Assembly (NCBI RefSeq): GCF_025630775.1
Contig: NZ_JAOSZE010000027.1
Location: 62,001-126,000, forward strand
DNA length: 64,000 bases
Direction: 5' to 3'
DNA from: Actinoplanes sp. KI2
GTDB taxonomy: Bacteria; Actinomycetota; Actinomycetes; Mycobacteriales; Micromonosporaceae
The notes beneath the pieces were generated by a model. That model saw nothing but the letters and a program-made list of their open reading frames with translations, had not been told where the DNA came from and made no database searches. Shown here piece after piece: positions 57,821-64,000 of the stretch. The position numbers and the translations under genes are program-made. Position 1 is the stretch's first letter, and each line of letters starts with the position of its first letter.

Positions 57821-59013
57821 TCTCGGAGCACGCCAGCCCGCTCGCCACCCTCGGGGGCGTCGACGCGGGCGGTCAGAACATCCACGTGGCGCAGTTGTCG
57901 GCCGCGCTCGCCGCGGACGGGCACGACGTGCGCGTCTACACCCGCCGAGATAGCACCGACCTGCCGGAGGTGGTGCCGCTGGGGGACGGCGTCGAGGTCG
58001 TGCACGTGCCGGCCGGGCCGCCTGCGGCGCTGCCGAAGGACGAGCTGCTGCCGCACATGGGCGCGTTCGGCCGCCGGCTGGCGGCGGACTGGCGGCGGAC
58101 CTGGAAGCCGGACGTCGCGCACGCGCACTTCTGGATGAGCGGGCTGGCCACGGTCACCGCCTCCGGCGAGCTCGGCGTGCCGGTGCTGCAGACCTTCCAT
58201 GCGCTCGGTTCGGTGAAGCGCCGCCACCAGGGTGCCGCGGACACCAGCCCGCCACAGCGGATCGCGTACGAACGGGCGCTCGGCCGGGCCGTCGACCGGG
58301 TCGTGGTGCAGTGCCACGACGAGATCGGCGAGCTGCTCCGGATGGGGGTGCCGCGATCCCGGATGGCGCTGGTCCCGTCCGGGGTCAACACCGCCGCCTT
58401 CCGCCCGGACGGGCCGGCCGTGCCGCGCCGGGCCGGCTATCACCGGATCTTGACGGTGGCCCGGCTGGTCGAGCGCAAGGGCGTCGAGGACCTGATCCGG
58501 GCGCTGCCGAGGGTGCCGGCGGCCGAGCTGGTCGTCGTGGGCGGCCCGCCGGGCGGCGAGCTCGCCGCCGACCCGTACGCGCGCCGGCTGAGCGCCCTCG
58601 CGAGCGACTGCGCCGTCGGGGATCGGGTCCGGCTGGTCGGCGCCGTGCCCGCGCACGAGATGCCGGCCTGGTACCGCTCGGCCGACCTGCTGGCCGCGAC
58701 CCCGTGGTACGAGCCGTTCGGGCTGACTGTGCTGGAGGCGATGGCCTGCGGTGTGCCGGTGGTCGCCTCGGCGGTCGGCGGTCTGGTCGACACCGTGGTC
58801 GACGGGGTGACCGGTGAGCTGGTCGCGGCCCGGGACCCGGCTGGGCTGGCCCGCACGCTGCACCGGCTGCTGCATGACGAGACCCGGCGCCTGTCGTACG
58901 GCGCCGCGGCGCAGGACCGGGCCGCCGAGGCCTACTCCTGGCCGCGGATCGCCCGCCGGCTGACCGCCGTGTACGAGACGGTCGCCGGCACCCCGGCGGA
59001 GGCGGCCGCCTGA
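57805..59013 (+). CDS. Glycosyltransferase family 4
   Basis: 402 residues of GT-B fold. GGVDAGGQNIHVAQLSAALA is the glycine-rich acceptor loop, HAHFWMSGLA and TFHALGSVKRRH follow, VPSGVNTAAFRP starts the donor half, and YEPFGLTVLEAMACGVPVV is the conserved EX7E motif. The pattern is close to MshA/sucrose-phosphate-synthase-like retaining enzymes. GGAGGAGGAG lies ahead of ATG 57805, inside the end of the upstream gene. Its stop overlaps the next start by one base (TGATG). Confidence 0.9.
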   Translation: MRIAMISEHASPLATLGGVDAGGQNIHVAQLSAALAADGHDVRVYTRRDSTDLPEVVPLGDGVEVVHVPAGPPAALPKDELLPHMGAFGRRLAADWRRTWKPDVAHAHFWMSGLATVTASGELGVPVLQTFHALGSVKRRHQGAADTSPPQRIAYERALGRAVDRVVVQCHDEIGELLRMGVPRSRMALVPSGVNTAAFRPDGPAVPRRAGYHRILTVARLVERKGVEDLIRALPRVPAAELVVVGGPPGGELAADPYARRLSALASDCAVGDRVRLVGAVPAHEMPAWYRSADLLAATPWYEPFGLTVLEAMACGVPVVASAVGGLVDTVVDGVTGELVAARDPAGLARTLHRLLHDETRRLSYGAAAQDRAAEAYSWPRIARRLTAVYETVAGTPAEAAA

Positions 59014-60917
59014 TGGACCCGCTCGAGGAGCACCTGACCGCGCTCGCCGCGGCCGCCGACCCGTTCCGCACCGTCGGCGCCCGGCTCGCCGACTGGGGTG
59101 CCGAGCTCGCGAGACACCTCGGCGGCGGTGGCCGCCTGCTGATCGCCGGTAACGGGGGCAGCGCCGCCGAGGCCCAGCACCTGGCCGCCGAGCTGGTCGG
59201 CAAGCTGCGCGAGGACCGCCGGCCGCTGTCCGCGATCGCGCTCACCCCGGACTCCTCGGCGGTGACCGCGATCAGCAACGACTATGGCTACGAGCAGGTC
59301 TTCGCCCGGCAGGTGAGCGCGCACGGCCGCCCCGGCGACGTGCTGCTGGTGCTGTCCACCAGCGGGCGCAGCCCCAACCTGCTCGCCGCCGTGCGCGCCG
59401 CCCGCGACGGCGGCCTGCGCACCTGGGCGATGACCGGCGCGGGCCCGAGCCCGGTCGGCGACGCGTGCGACGAGGTCCTGCGCTGCCCCTCGCCGAACAG
59501 CCAGGTGGTGCAGGAACTGCACCTGCTCGCGGTGCACGTGATGTGCGAACACGTCGATCTCACGCTGCGGAGGATGACGATGAGAAGGCTGGTCATTGTC
59601 GGTGACACGCTGCTCGACCGGGACGTCGACGGCGACGTGAGCCGGATCGCGCCGGACGCGCCGGCGCCGGTGCTCGACGAGCGGACCGTCCACGAGAGAC
59701 CGGGCGGCGCGGGGTTGGCGGCGCTGCTGGCCGCCGGCGACGGGCACCGGGTCGCGCTGATCACCGCGCTGTCCTCGGACGCCGCCGGGGCCCGGCTGAG
59801 TGAGCTACTCACCGCGGCCGGCGTGGAGCTGTACCCGCTGCCGCTGCCCGGCGCGACCCCGGAGAAGGTACGGCTGCGCGCGAACGGTCAGGTGCTGCTG
59901 CGCCTCGACCGCGGCGGCGACCCCGAGCCGCCGGGCGAGGCGCCGCCGGCCGCCCTGGACGTGCTGCGCGACGTCGACGCGATCCTGGTCAGCGACTACG
60001 GCCGGGGCGTCGCTCGGCACCCGGCGCTGCGCGCAGCGCTCGAGCGGGCCACCGCGCCGGTGGTCTGGGACCCGCACCCGAGGGGCCCGGCCCCGGTCGC
60101 CGACTGCCGCCTGGTCACGCCGAACCTCGCCGAGGTGTGCGCCTTCGCCGGCGACGCGGGGGACGGCTCCACCCTGACCACGGCGCAGCGCGCCGGGCAC
60201 GTGCTGCGGCAGCGCTGGCGGACCGCCGCGGTCGCGGTGACCTGCGGCCCGGGCGGTGCGGTGCTGTGCCACTCCGGACCTACTCCACTGGTGGTGCCCG
60301 CGCCGTACGTGGCCGAGGGGGACACGTGCGGCGCGGGCGACCGGTTCGCGGTCACCGCGGCACTGGCGCTGGCCGAGGGGGCGCTGCTGTCCGAGGCCGT
60401 GCAGCGGGCGGTCTCGGCGGCCACCGCCCATATCGGCCACGACAGCAAGGACAAGAACGACCACCGGGCGACCATCGACGAGGTGCGGGCGCGCAACGGC
60501 GTCGTGGTGGCCACCGGCGGCTGCTTCGATCTGCTGCACACCGGCCACCTGGCCACCCTGCGCGCCGCCCGGCAGCTCGGCGACTGCCTGGTCGTCTGCC
60601 TCAACAGCGACACCTCGGTCCGCGACCTCAAGGGCCCGGACCGCCCGCTGAACAACCAGCACGACCGGGCCCGGCTGCTGTCCGCGCTGGACTGCGTGGA
60701 CGCGGTGGTGGTCTTCGACGAGCCGACCCCCGAGGCGGTGCTGTCCTGGCTGCGCCCGGACATCTGGGTCAAGGGCGGCGACTACGCCGACGGCGGCCCG
60801 GAGCTGCCCGAGTCGGCGCTGGTCGAGCGCTGGGGCGGGCAGACGGTCATCGTGCCGTACCTGGACGGACGATCCACCACCCGAACCATCGCCGCGGCCC
60901 GCGGCGGCAGGAGGTAA
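59013..60917 (+). CDS. GmhA-HldE fusion: heptose-7-P isomerase, kinase and adenylyltransferase
   Basis: 634 residues in one frame. Residues 1-187 are the SIS-domain sedoheptulose-7-phosphate isomerase GmhA: GNGGSAAEAQHLAAELVG, SNDYGYEQVFARQ, STSGRSPN, QELHLLAVHVMCEHVD. Residues about 190-480 are the PfkB-type heptose-7-phosphate kinase, with PNLAEVCAFAG and GDTCGAGDRFA (Asp437 start of DTCGAGD). Residues about 490-634 are the nucleotidyltransferase, with GGCFDLLHTGHLATLRAAR (His509, His512) and WVKGGDY. An internal GGAGG at 59569 sits 6 bases before in-frame ATG 59580, so free HldE may also be made. No stop separates the parts. In E. coli these are two genes. Confidence 0.93.
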   Translation: MDPLEEHLTALAAAADPFRTVGARLADWGAELARHLGGGGRLLIAGNGGSAAEAQHLAAELVGKLREDRRPLSAIALTPDSSAVTAISNDYGYEQVFARQVSAHGRPGDVLLVLSTSGRSPNLLAAVRAARDGGLRTWAMTGAGPSPVGDACDEVLRCPSPNSQVVQELHLLAVHVMCEHVDLTLRRMTMRRLVIVGDTLLDRDVDGDVSRIAPDAPAPVLDERTVHERPGGAGLAALLAAGDGHRVALITALSSDAAGARLSELLTAAGVELYPLPLPGATPEKVRLRANGQVLLRLDRGGDPEPPGEAPPAALDVLRDVDAILVSDYGRGVARHPALRAALERATAPVVWDPHPRGPAPVADCRLVTPNLAEVCAFAGDAGDGSTLTTAQRAGHVLRQRWRTAAVAVTCGPGGAVLCHSGPTPLVVPAPYVAEGDTCGAGDRFAVTAALALAEGALLSEAVQRAVSAATAHIGHDSKDKNDHRATIDEVRARNGVVVATGGCFDLLHTGHLATLRAARQLGDCLVVCLNSDTSVRDLKGPDRPLNNQHDRARLLSALDCVDAVVVFDEPTPEAVLSWLRPDIWVKGGDYADGGPELPESALVERWGGQTVIVPYLDGRSTTRTIAAARGGRR

Positions 60918-60922
60918 CCCCG

Positions 60923-61603
60923 ATGGACGCAGTACTGATCACCGGCGGCGCGAGCGGCCTGGGCGCCGCGGTGGCCGATGCGGTCGCCAAGGACGGCGGC
61001 CGGCCGCTGGTCATCGACCGGCAGCGGCCCGCCGACGGCCTCGAATGGGTCGAGTGCGACCTGGCCGACACCCGCGCCGCCGAGGAGGCGACCCGCCGGG
61101 CGATCGAGCTGGCCGGCGGGTCGATCGACGGCGTGGTCACCGCGGCCGGCTTCGACGTGCCGGGCGCGCTGGCCGACGTCCCCGCGCAGGTGTGGGAGCG
61201 GATCGTCACCGTCGACCTGCTGGCCACCGCGGCGGTGATCCGGGCCGCGCTGCCGGCGCTGAAACGGTCGCACGGCGGCATCGTCACGGTCGCCTCCACG
61301 CTGGGCGTCAAGGCGGTCGGCGACGCCACCGCGTACTGCGCCGCCAAGTTCGGCGTGGTCGGCTTCACCCGGTCGCTCGCCGCCGAACTGGCCGGCCAGG
61401 TCAACGTCACGCTGCTGATCCCGGGCGGGATGTGGACCCGGTTCTTCGACGACCGCGAGGAGCGGTACAAGCCCGGCCCGGACGCCTCGCTCAACGACCC
61501 CGCGCACACCGCCGCCGCGGTCGTCTTCGCGCTCACCCGGCCGCCCGGCTGCTCGGTGCGTGAACTGGTCGTCGCCGCCGAGAAGGAGGCCTCGTACCCG
61601 TGA
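60923..61603 (+). CDS. Short-chain dehydrogenase/reductase
   Basis: 226 residues, classical SDR. AVLITGGASGLGAAVADAVA binds NAD(P), VASTLGVKAVGDATAYCAAKFG carries the catalytic Ser, Tyr and Lys, and LLIPGGMWTRFF follows. It is not HldD, which is an extended SDR epimerase, so it does not supply the missing L,D-heptose step. AGGAGG lies 10 bases ahead of ATG 60923. It may oxidise or reduce a sugar or a lipid acceptor. Overlaps the next gene by GTGA. Confidence 0.88.
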   Translation: MDAVLITGGASGLGAAVADAVAKDGGRPLVIDRQRPADGLEWVECDLADTRAAEEATRRAIELAGGSIDGVVTAAGFDVPGALADVPAQVWERIVTVDLLATAAVIRAALPALKRSHGGIVTVASTLGVKAVGDATAYCAAKFGVVGFTRSLAAELAGQVNVTLLIPGGMWTRFFDDREERYKPGPDASLNDPAHTAAAVVFALTRPPGCSVRELVVAAEKEASYP

Positions 61604-62538
61604 TCCTGGTGCTCCGCGCGCTCGGCGTCGGCGACCTGGTCACCGCCGTGCCCGCGCTGCGCGGCCTGTCCGCCGCCTACTATCGCGAGCCGCTGGCTCT
61701 CGCGGCGCCGCGGTGGCTCACCCCACTGGTCGACCTGATCGGCGGGGTCAGCCAGGTGCTGCCCACCGACGGGCTCACTCTGCACCGCTGGGACGTCGCG
61801 CCGCCCCGGCTCGCGGTCAACCTGCACGGCCGTGGCCCCGAGTCGCATCGCCTGCTGCACGCCGCCGCCCCGGACAGGCTGTGGGCGTTCGCCAACCCGG
61901 ACGGCGACCACCTCGACGGTCCCGGCTGGATCGACGAGGAGCACGAGGTGCACCGCTGGTGCCGGCTGCTGCGGCACTACGGCGTCGCGACCGACGAGAC
62001 CGATCTGGCCCTCGCGGTGCCGCGGCTGCCGGTGCCGCGCGGCGTGACGGTCATCCATCCGGGCGCGAAGTCACCGGCGCGCCGCTGGCCGCCCGACCGC
62101 TTCGCGGCCGTCGCCCGGCATCTCACCCGGGCGGGACACCGGGTCGTGATCACCGGTTCCGCCGGCGAGCAGGATCTGCGGGTACGGGTGGCCGAGCGCG
62201 CCGGGCTGCCCACCGCCCAGCTGCCGGTGACCGGCCTGGCCGAGCTCGCCGCGCTGGTCGCACACGCTCGTCTCGTGCTCAGCGGCGACACCGGGATCTC
62301 GCACCTGGCCACCGCCTACGGCACGCCGTCGGTCACGCTGTTCGGCCCGATGTCGCCGCGGCGCTGGGGGCCGCCGCCCGGCTCGTACCACCGCGCGATT
62401 TGGCACGGCACCCGGAGCGAGCCGGGCGATCAGAGCGGCCCCGGCGTGCATCCCGCTCTGCTCGCCGTCGGCGAGCGCGAGGTGCTCGACGCCGTGACGG
62501 ACGTCCTCGGCACGCTCAGCGGGTCGCGCGCTGGGTGA
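61600..62538 (+). CDS. GT9 (heptosyltransferase-like) glycosyltransferase
   Basis: 312 residues. ILVLRALGVGDLVTAVPALRGL is the N-terminal acceptor motif, VTVIHPGAKSPARRWPPDRFA starts the donor half, and LVLSGDTGISHLATAYGTPSVTLFGP is the ADP-heptose-binding part of heptosyltransferases (WaaF/WaaC type). It is the second GT9 domain in the locus. GTG 61600 overlaps the SDR stop. The 3' end overlaps the convergent hemerythrin gene by 23 bases, closing the cluster. Confidence 0.9.
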   Translation: MILVLRALGVGDLVTAVPALRGLSAAYYREPLALAAPRWLTPLVDLIGGVSQVLPTDGLTLHRWDVAPPRLAVNLHGRGPESHRLLHAAAPDRLWAFANPDGDHLDGPGWIDEEHEVHRWCRLLRHYGVATDETDLALAVPRLPVPRGVTVIHPGAKSPARRWPPDRFAAVARHLTRAGHRVVITGSAGEQDLRVRVAERAGLPTAQLPVTGLAELAALVAHARLVLSGDTGISHLATAYGTPSVTLFGPMSPRRWGPPPGSYHRAIWHGTRSEPGDQSGPGVHPALLAVGEREVLDAVTDVLGTLSGSRAG

Positions 62539-63082
62539 TCAGATCCCGGAGTCGGTCCACCAGGCCGACACCGGGGCCGGCGATCTTGTGGAACAGCTCG
62601 CTGTGCGGCGCGCTCGGGTGCGGCCGGGTCGGAGCCAGCTTCTTGGCCCGCTCGACCTTGGCCGCCATCGTCACCAGCTCGTCGCGCGGAATGCGCTGAC
62701 GCAGCTCGGGGAACTGCTCGGACTCCTCGTCCTGGATGTGGTCGGCGAGCATGGTCTCCAGCCGGCGCAGCGTCTGGTCGAACCGCGGGTCGTTCACCTC
62801 GAGCCCTTCGAGGTCCTTCATGGCCTCCTCGAGCTCCTGGTGCTCCTCGGTGTCGTGCGCGACGGCCTTGTCGCCGTCCGGCAGGTGCTCGCGCATCGCG
62901 GGGTAGACGTACATCTCCTCGGCGACGGCGTGCCGGACGAGCTCGCTGATCGCGGTGTCGGCCAGGTCGCGGCGCATCATCGGGTCGCGGATGGTCCAGA
63001 TCTCGCCGATCAGCGCGGTGACGTCACGGTGGTCGGCGGTCAGCACGTCGACCACGTCGGGGGTGTTGGCGTTCTCGGCCAT
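62516..63082 (-). CDS. Hemerythrin HHE-domain protein
   Basis: 188 residues, helical. TADHRDVTALIGEIW, LVRHAVAEEMYVYPAM, HQELEEAMKDLEGLE and MLADHIQDEESEQFPEL supply the His and Glu ligands of a di-iron hemerythrin bundle. Probably binds oxygen or nitric oxide, or senses redox state. GGGGGGAAAC precedes ATG 63082. It runs toward the GT9 gene and lies 13 bases behind the CBS-domain gene stop, so the two are probably co-transcribed. Confidence 0.9.
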   Translation of the reverse strand: MAENANTPDVVDVLTADHRDVTALIGEIWTIRDPMMRRDLADTAISELVRHAVAEEMYVYPAMREHLPDGDKAVAHDTEEHQELEEAMKDLEGLEVNDPRFDQTLRRLETMLADHIQDEESEQFPELRQRIPRDELVTMAAKVERAKKLAPTRPHPSAPHSELFHKIAGPGVGLVDRLRDLITQRATR

Positions 63083-63095
63083 GTTTCCCCCCACC

Positions 63096-63509
63096 TCAGG
63101 AGCTGATCGCGTCGATCAGGTCGCCCACCGGCCGGTCGGGCAGCGCCCGCGCGACGTCGGCGACCGCGACGATCCCGATGAGCTGATGCCCGTCGATGAC
63201 CGGCAGCCGGCGCACCTTGTGCCCGGCCATGGTGCGCAGCACCTCGGTGGTGTCGTCGTCGGCGCCGATGGTGACCGGTTTGCCCTGGGCCAGCTCGCCG
63301 GCCTTGACGTTCTTGGGGTCGCGGCCCTTCGCGATCACCCGGATCACGATGTCGCGGTCGGTGACCATGCCCTTGAGCCGGTCGTCGTCGCCGCAGATCG
63401 GCAAGGACCCGACGCCCAGGTCCGCCATCTTCTGCGCGGCCACGGCCACGGTCTCGTTCTCGCCGACACAGGTGACGTCGGAAGTCATGATCTCTCGTGC
63501 GGTGCTCAT
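63096..63509 (-). CDS. CBS-domain pair protein
   Basis: 137 residues with two CBS motifs: AREIMTSDVTCVGENETVAVAAQKM with GSLPICGDDDRLKGMVTDRDI, then VTIGADDDTTEVLRTMAGHKVRRLPVIDG with GIVAVADVARAL. These bind adenine nucleotides and act as energy or stress sensors. GGAGGCCCAGC precedes ATG 63509. It is followed by the hemerythrin gene, a pairing that suggests a hypoxia or stress role; that is inference. Confidence 0.92.
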   Translation of the reverse strand: MSTAREIMTSDVTCVGENETVAVAAQKMADLGVGSLPICGDDDRLKGMVTDRDIVIRVIAKGRDPKNVKAGELAQGKPVTIGADDDTTEVLRTMAGHKVRRLPVIDGHQLIGIVAVADVARALPDRPVGDLIDAISS

Positions 63510-63569
63510 GCTGGGCCTCCGTCCGGTTCTGGTTATCGATTGCGTACCCCGGTTCACGGGATGCAACCG

Positions 63570-64000
63570 TCAGCCGGCGGATCGGCTCATGGTGCGTACG
63601 GCAGCGAGGACTCGTTCCGGGTCGGTGGTCGTGGACCAGTCGGCATGGATGTCGGCGAAGCGGATGACGCCGGCGCGGTCGGCGGCGACCACCGTGGCGA
63701 ACGGGAGCACGGAGCGTCCGGTGCCGAGGATGACGTCGGCGCCGGTGCTGGTGAAGCCGATGTTGAAGGCATCGATCAGCGCGTGCCGGCCGTCGGACGC
63801 GACGAAGAAGCCGAGATCGTTTCGCCGTTTGACGGCTTGCAGGCGGTCCGGTGCCTGGGGGCTCACGGCCACCAGGTGGGTGTCCAGCGCGGTCAGCGTG
63901 GGCTCGAGGGCGTCGCGGTATCTCCGCAGGGCCGCCTCGCACTCCGGCGACGCCGCGTGCCGGAAGAAGACGAGGACGACGGGGCCGGTGTCGCGTAGCC
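63570..64000 (-). CDS. Redoxin (AhpC/TSA-like) protein, N-terminus outside window
   Basis: The visible 143 codons begin inside the gene. PVVLVFFRHAASPECEAAL corresponds to the active-site strand and helix of peroxiredoxins; the first Cys of the usual CxxC is Ser (ASPEC), leaving one Cys. LVAVSPQAPDRLQAVKR and LGFFVASDGRHALIDAFNIG continue the thioredoxin fold. It may be a one-Cys redoxin. The start lies beyond position 64000. Confidence 0.8.
   Translation of the reverse strand, partial: LRDTGPVVLVFFRHAASPECEAALRRYRDALEPTLTALDTHLVAVSPQAPDRLQAVKRRNDLGFFVASDGRHALIDAFNIGFTSTGADVILGTGRSVLPFATVVAADRAGVIRFADIHADWSTTTDPERVLAAVRTMSRSAG

Noticed and set aside
60923..61603. The SDR gene as HldD, the missing heptose epimerase
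   Set aside because: It is a short classical SDR with the TGGASGLG motif and YCAAK site; HldD is an extended SDR of about 310 residues with a different pattern.
1..64000. CRISPR arrays, phage genes, transposases or a replication origin
   Set aside because: No regularly spaced repeats, no integrase or transposase motifs, and no DnaA-box clusters were seen on reading both strands.

Overview
This is a very GC-rich actinobacterial chromosome segment, most likely from the Micromonosporaceae and perhaps Actinoplanes. The evidence is codon usage with almost all third positions G or C, frequent GTG starts, ATGA/GTGA gene overlaps, F420-type oxidoreductases, a SigE-type sigma factor, NarL-type two-component proteins, and several families known mainly from actinobacteria (DUF4360, DUF6766, DUF6328). 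The genus is inference. No phage, CRISPR array or intact insertion sequence was seen.

Layout. 1-1956: 5' part of a class III lanthipeptide synthetase gene, cut by the window edge. 2116-5336: HxlR regulator divergent from an MBL-fold protein, a Cys-nucleophile hydrolase and a group D flavin oxidoreductase. 5492-8608: secreted phytase-like esterase, two hypotheticals and a deazaflavin-dependent oxidoreductase. 8741-8878: a 45-codon gene with its own promoter and terminator. 8951-10213: a dense array of 13 tRNA genes, 12 of them between inverted copies of a ~35-bp sequence. 10254-17349: DUF4360 secreted protein, a PAS membrane protein with an eroded GGDEF end, a secreted metalloprotease-like protein, and a TetR/DUF1772 pair sharing a double palindromic operator. 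17465-22249: HIT-like protein, then an overlapping operon of histidine kinase, degenerate histidine kinase and response regulator, closed by a 14-bp hairpin. 22378-31370: secreted and membrane proteins, a PLP dehydratase, a stand-alone LuxR HTH protein, a broken alcohol dehydrogenase, an FAD hydroxylase, and a SigE-type sigma/anti-sigma pair. 31494-40681: phytoene-desaturase-like oxidoreductase with an SRPBCC protein, a molybdopterin oxidoreductase lacking its Fe-S cysteines with a helical partner, an ECF sigma factor, a hydrolase, an MFS transporter with a doubtful start, and a CorA transporter. 40654-45286: hydrolase, a frameshifted hypothetical gene, and a small block (dead AraC gene, VOC protein, coiled-coil protein) between 69-bp direct repeats, then an F420-dependent LLM enzyme. 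45347-51079: small membrane proteins, an epimerase, a DUF6766 operon with a 30-aa peptide gene, a flavin reductase, an MFS transporter and a coupled small-ORF pair. 51130-52572: aldehyde dehydrogenase. 62516-64000: hemerythrin, CBS-domain and redoxin stress-type genes.

The most interesting block is 52661-62538, eight tightly coupled genes: carbamoyltransferase, GT2 glycosyltransferase, a GmhB-type phosphatase fused to a GT9 glycosyltransferase, two further glycosyltransferases, a single 634-residue protein joining GmhA to both halves of HldE, a short-chain dehydrogenase, and a second GT9 enzyme. Together they encode sedoheptulose-7-phosphate to ADP-D-glycero-D-manno-heptose plus transfer and probably carbamoylation, in an organism expected to lack LPS. 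The epimerase HldD is absent from the cluster, so the D,D-heptose form is the predicted donor. The product is unknown; a heptose-containing cell-surface glycan is the best inference.
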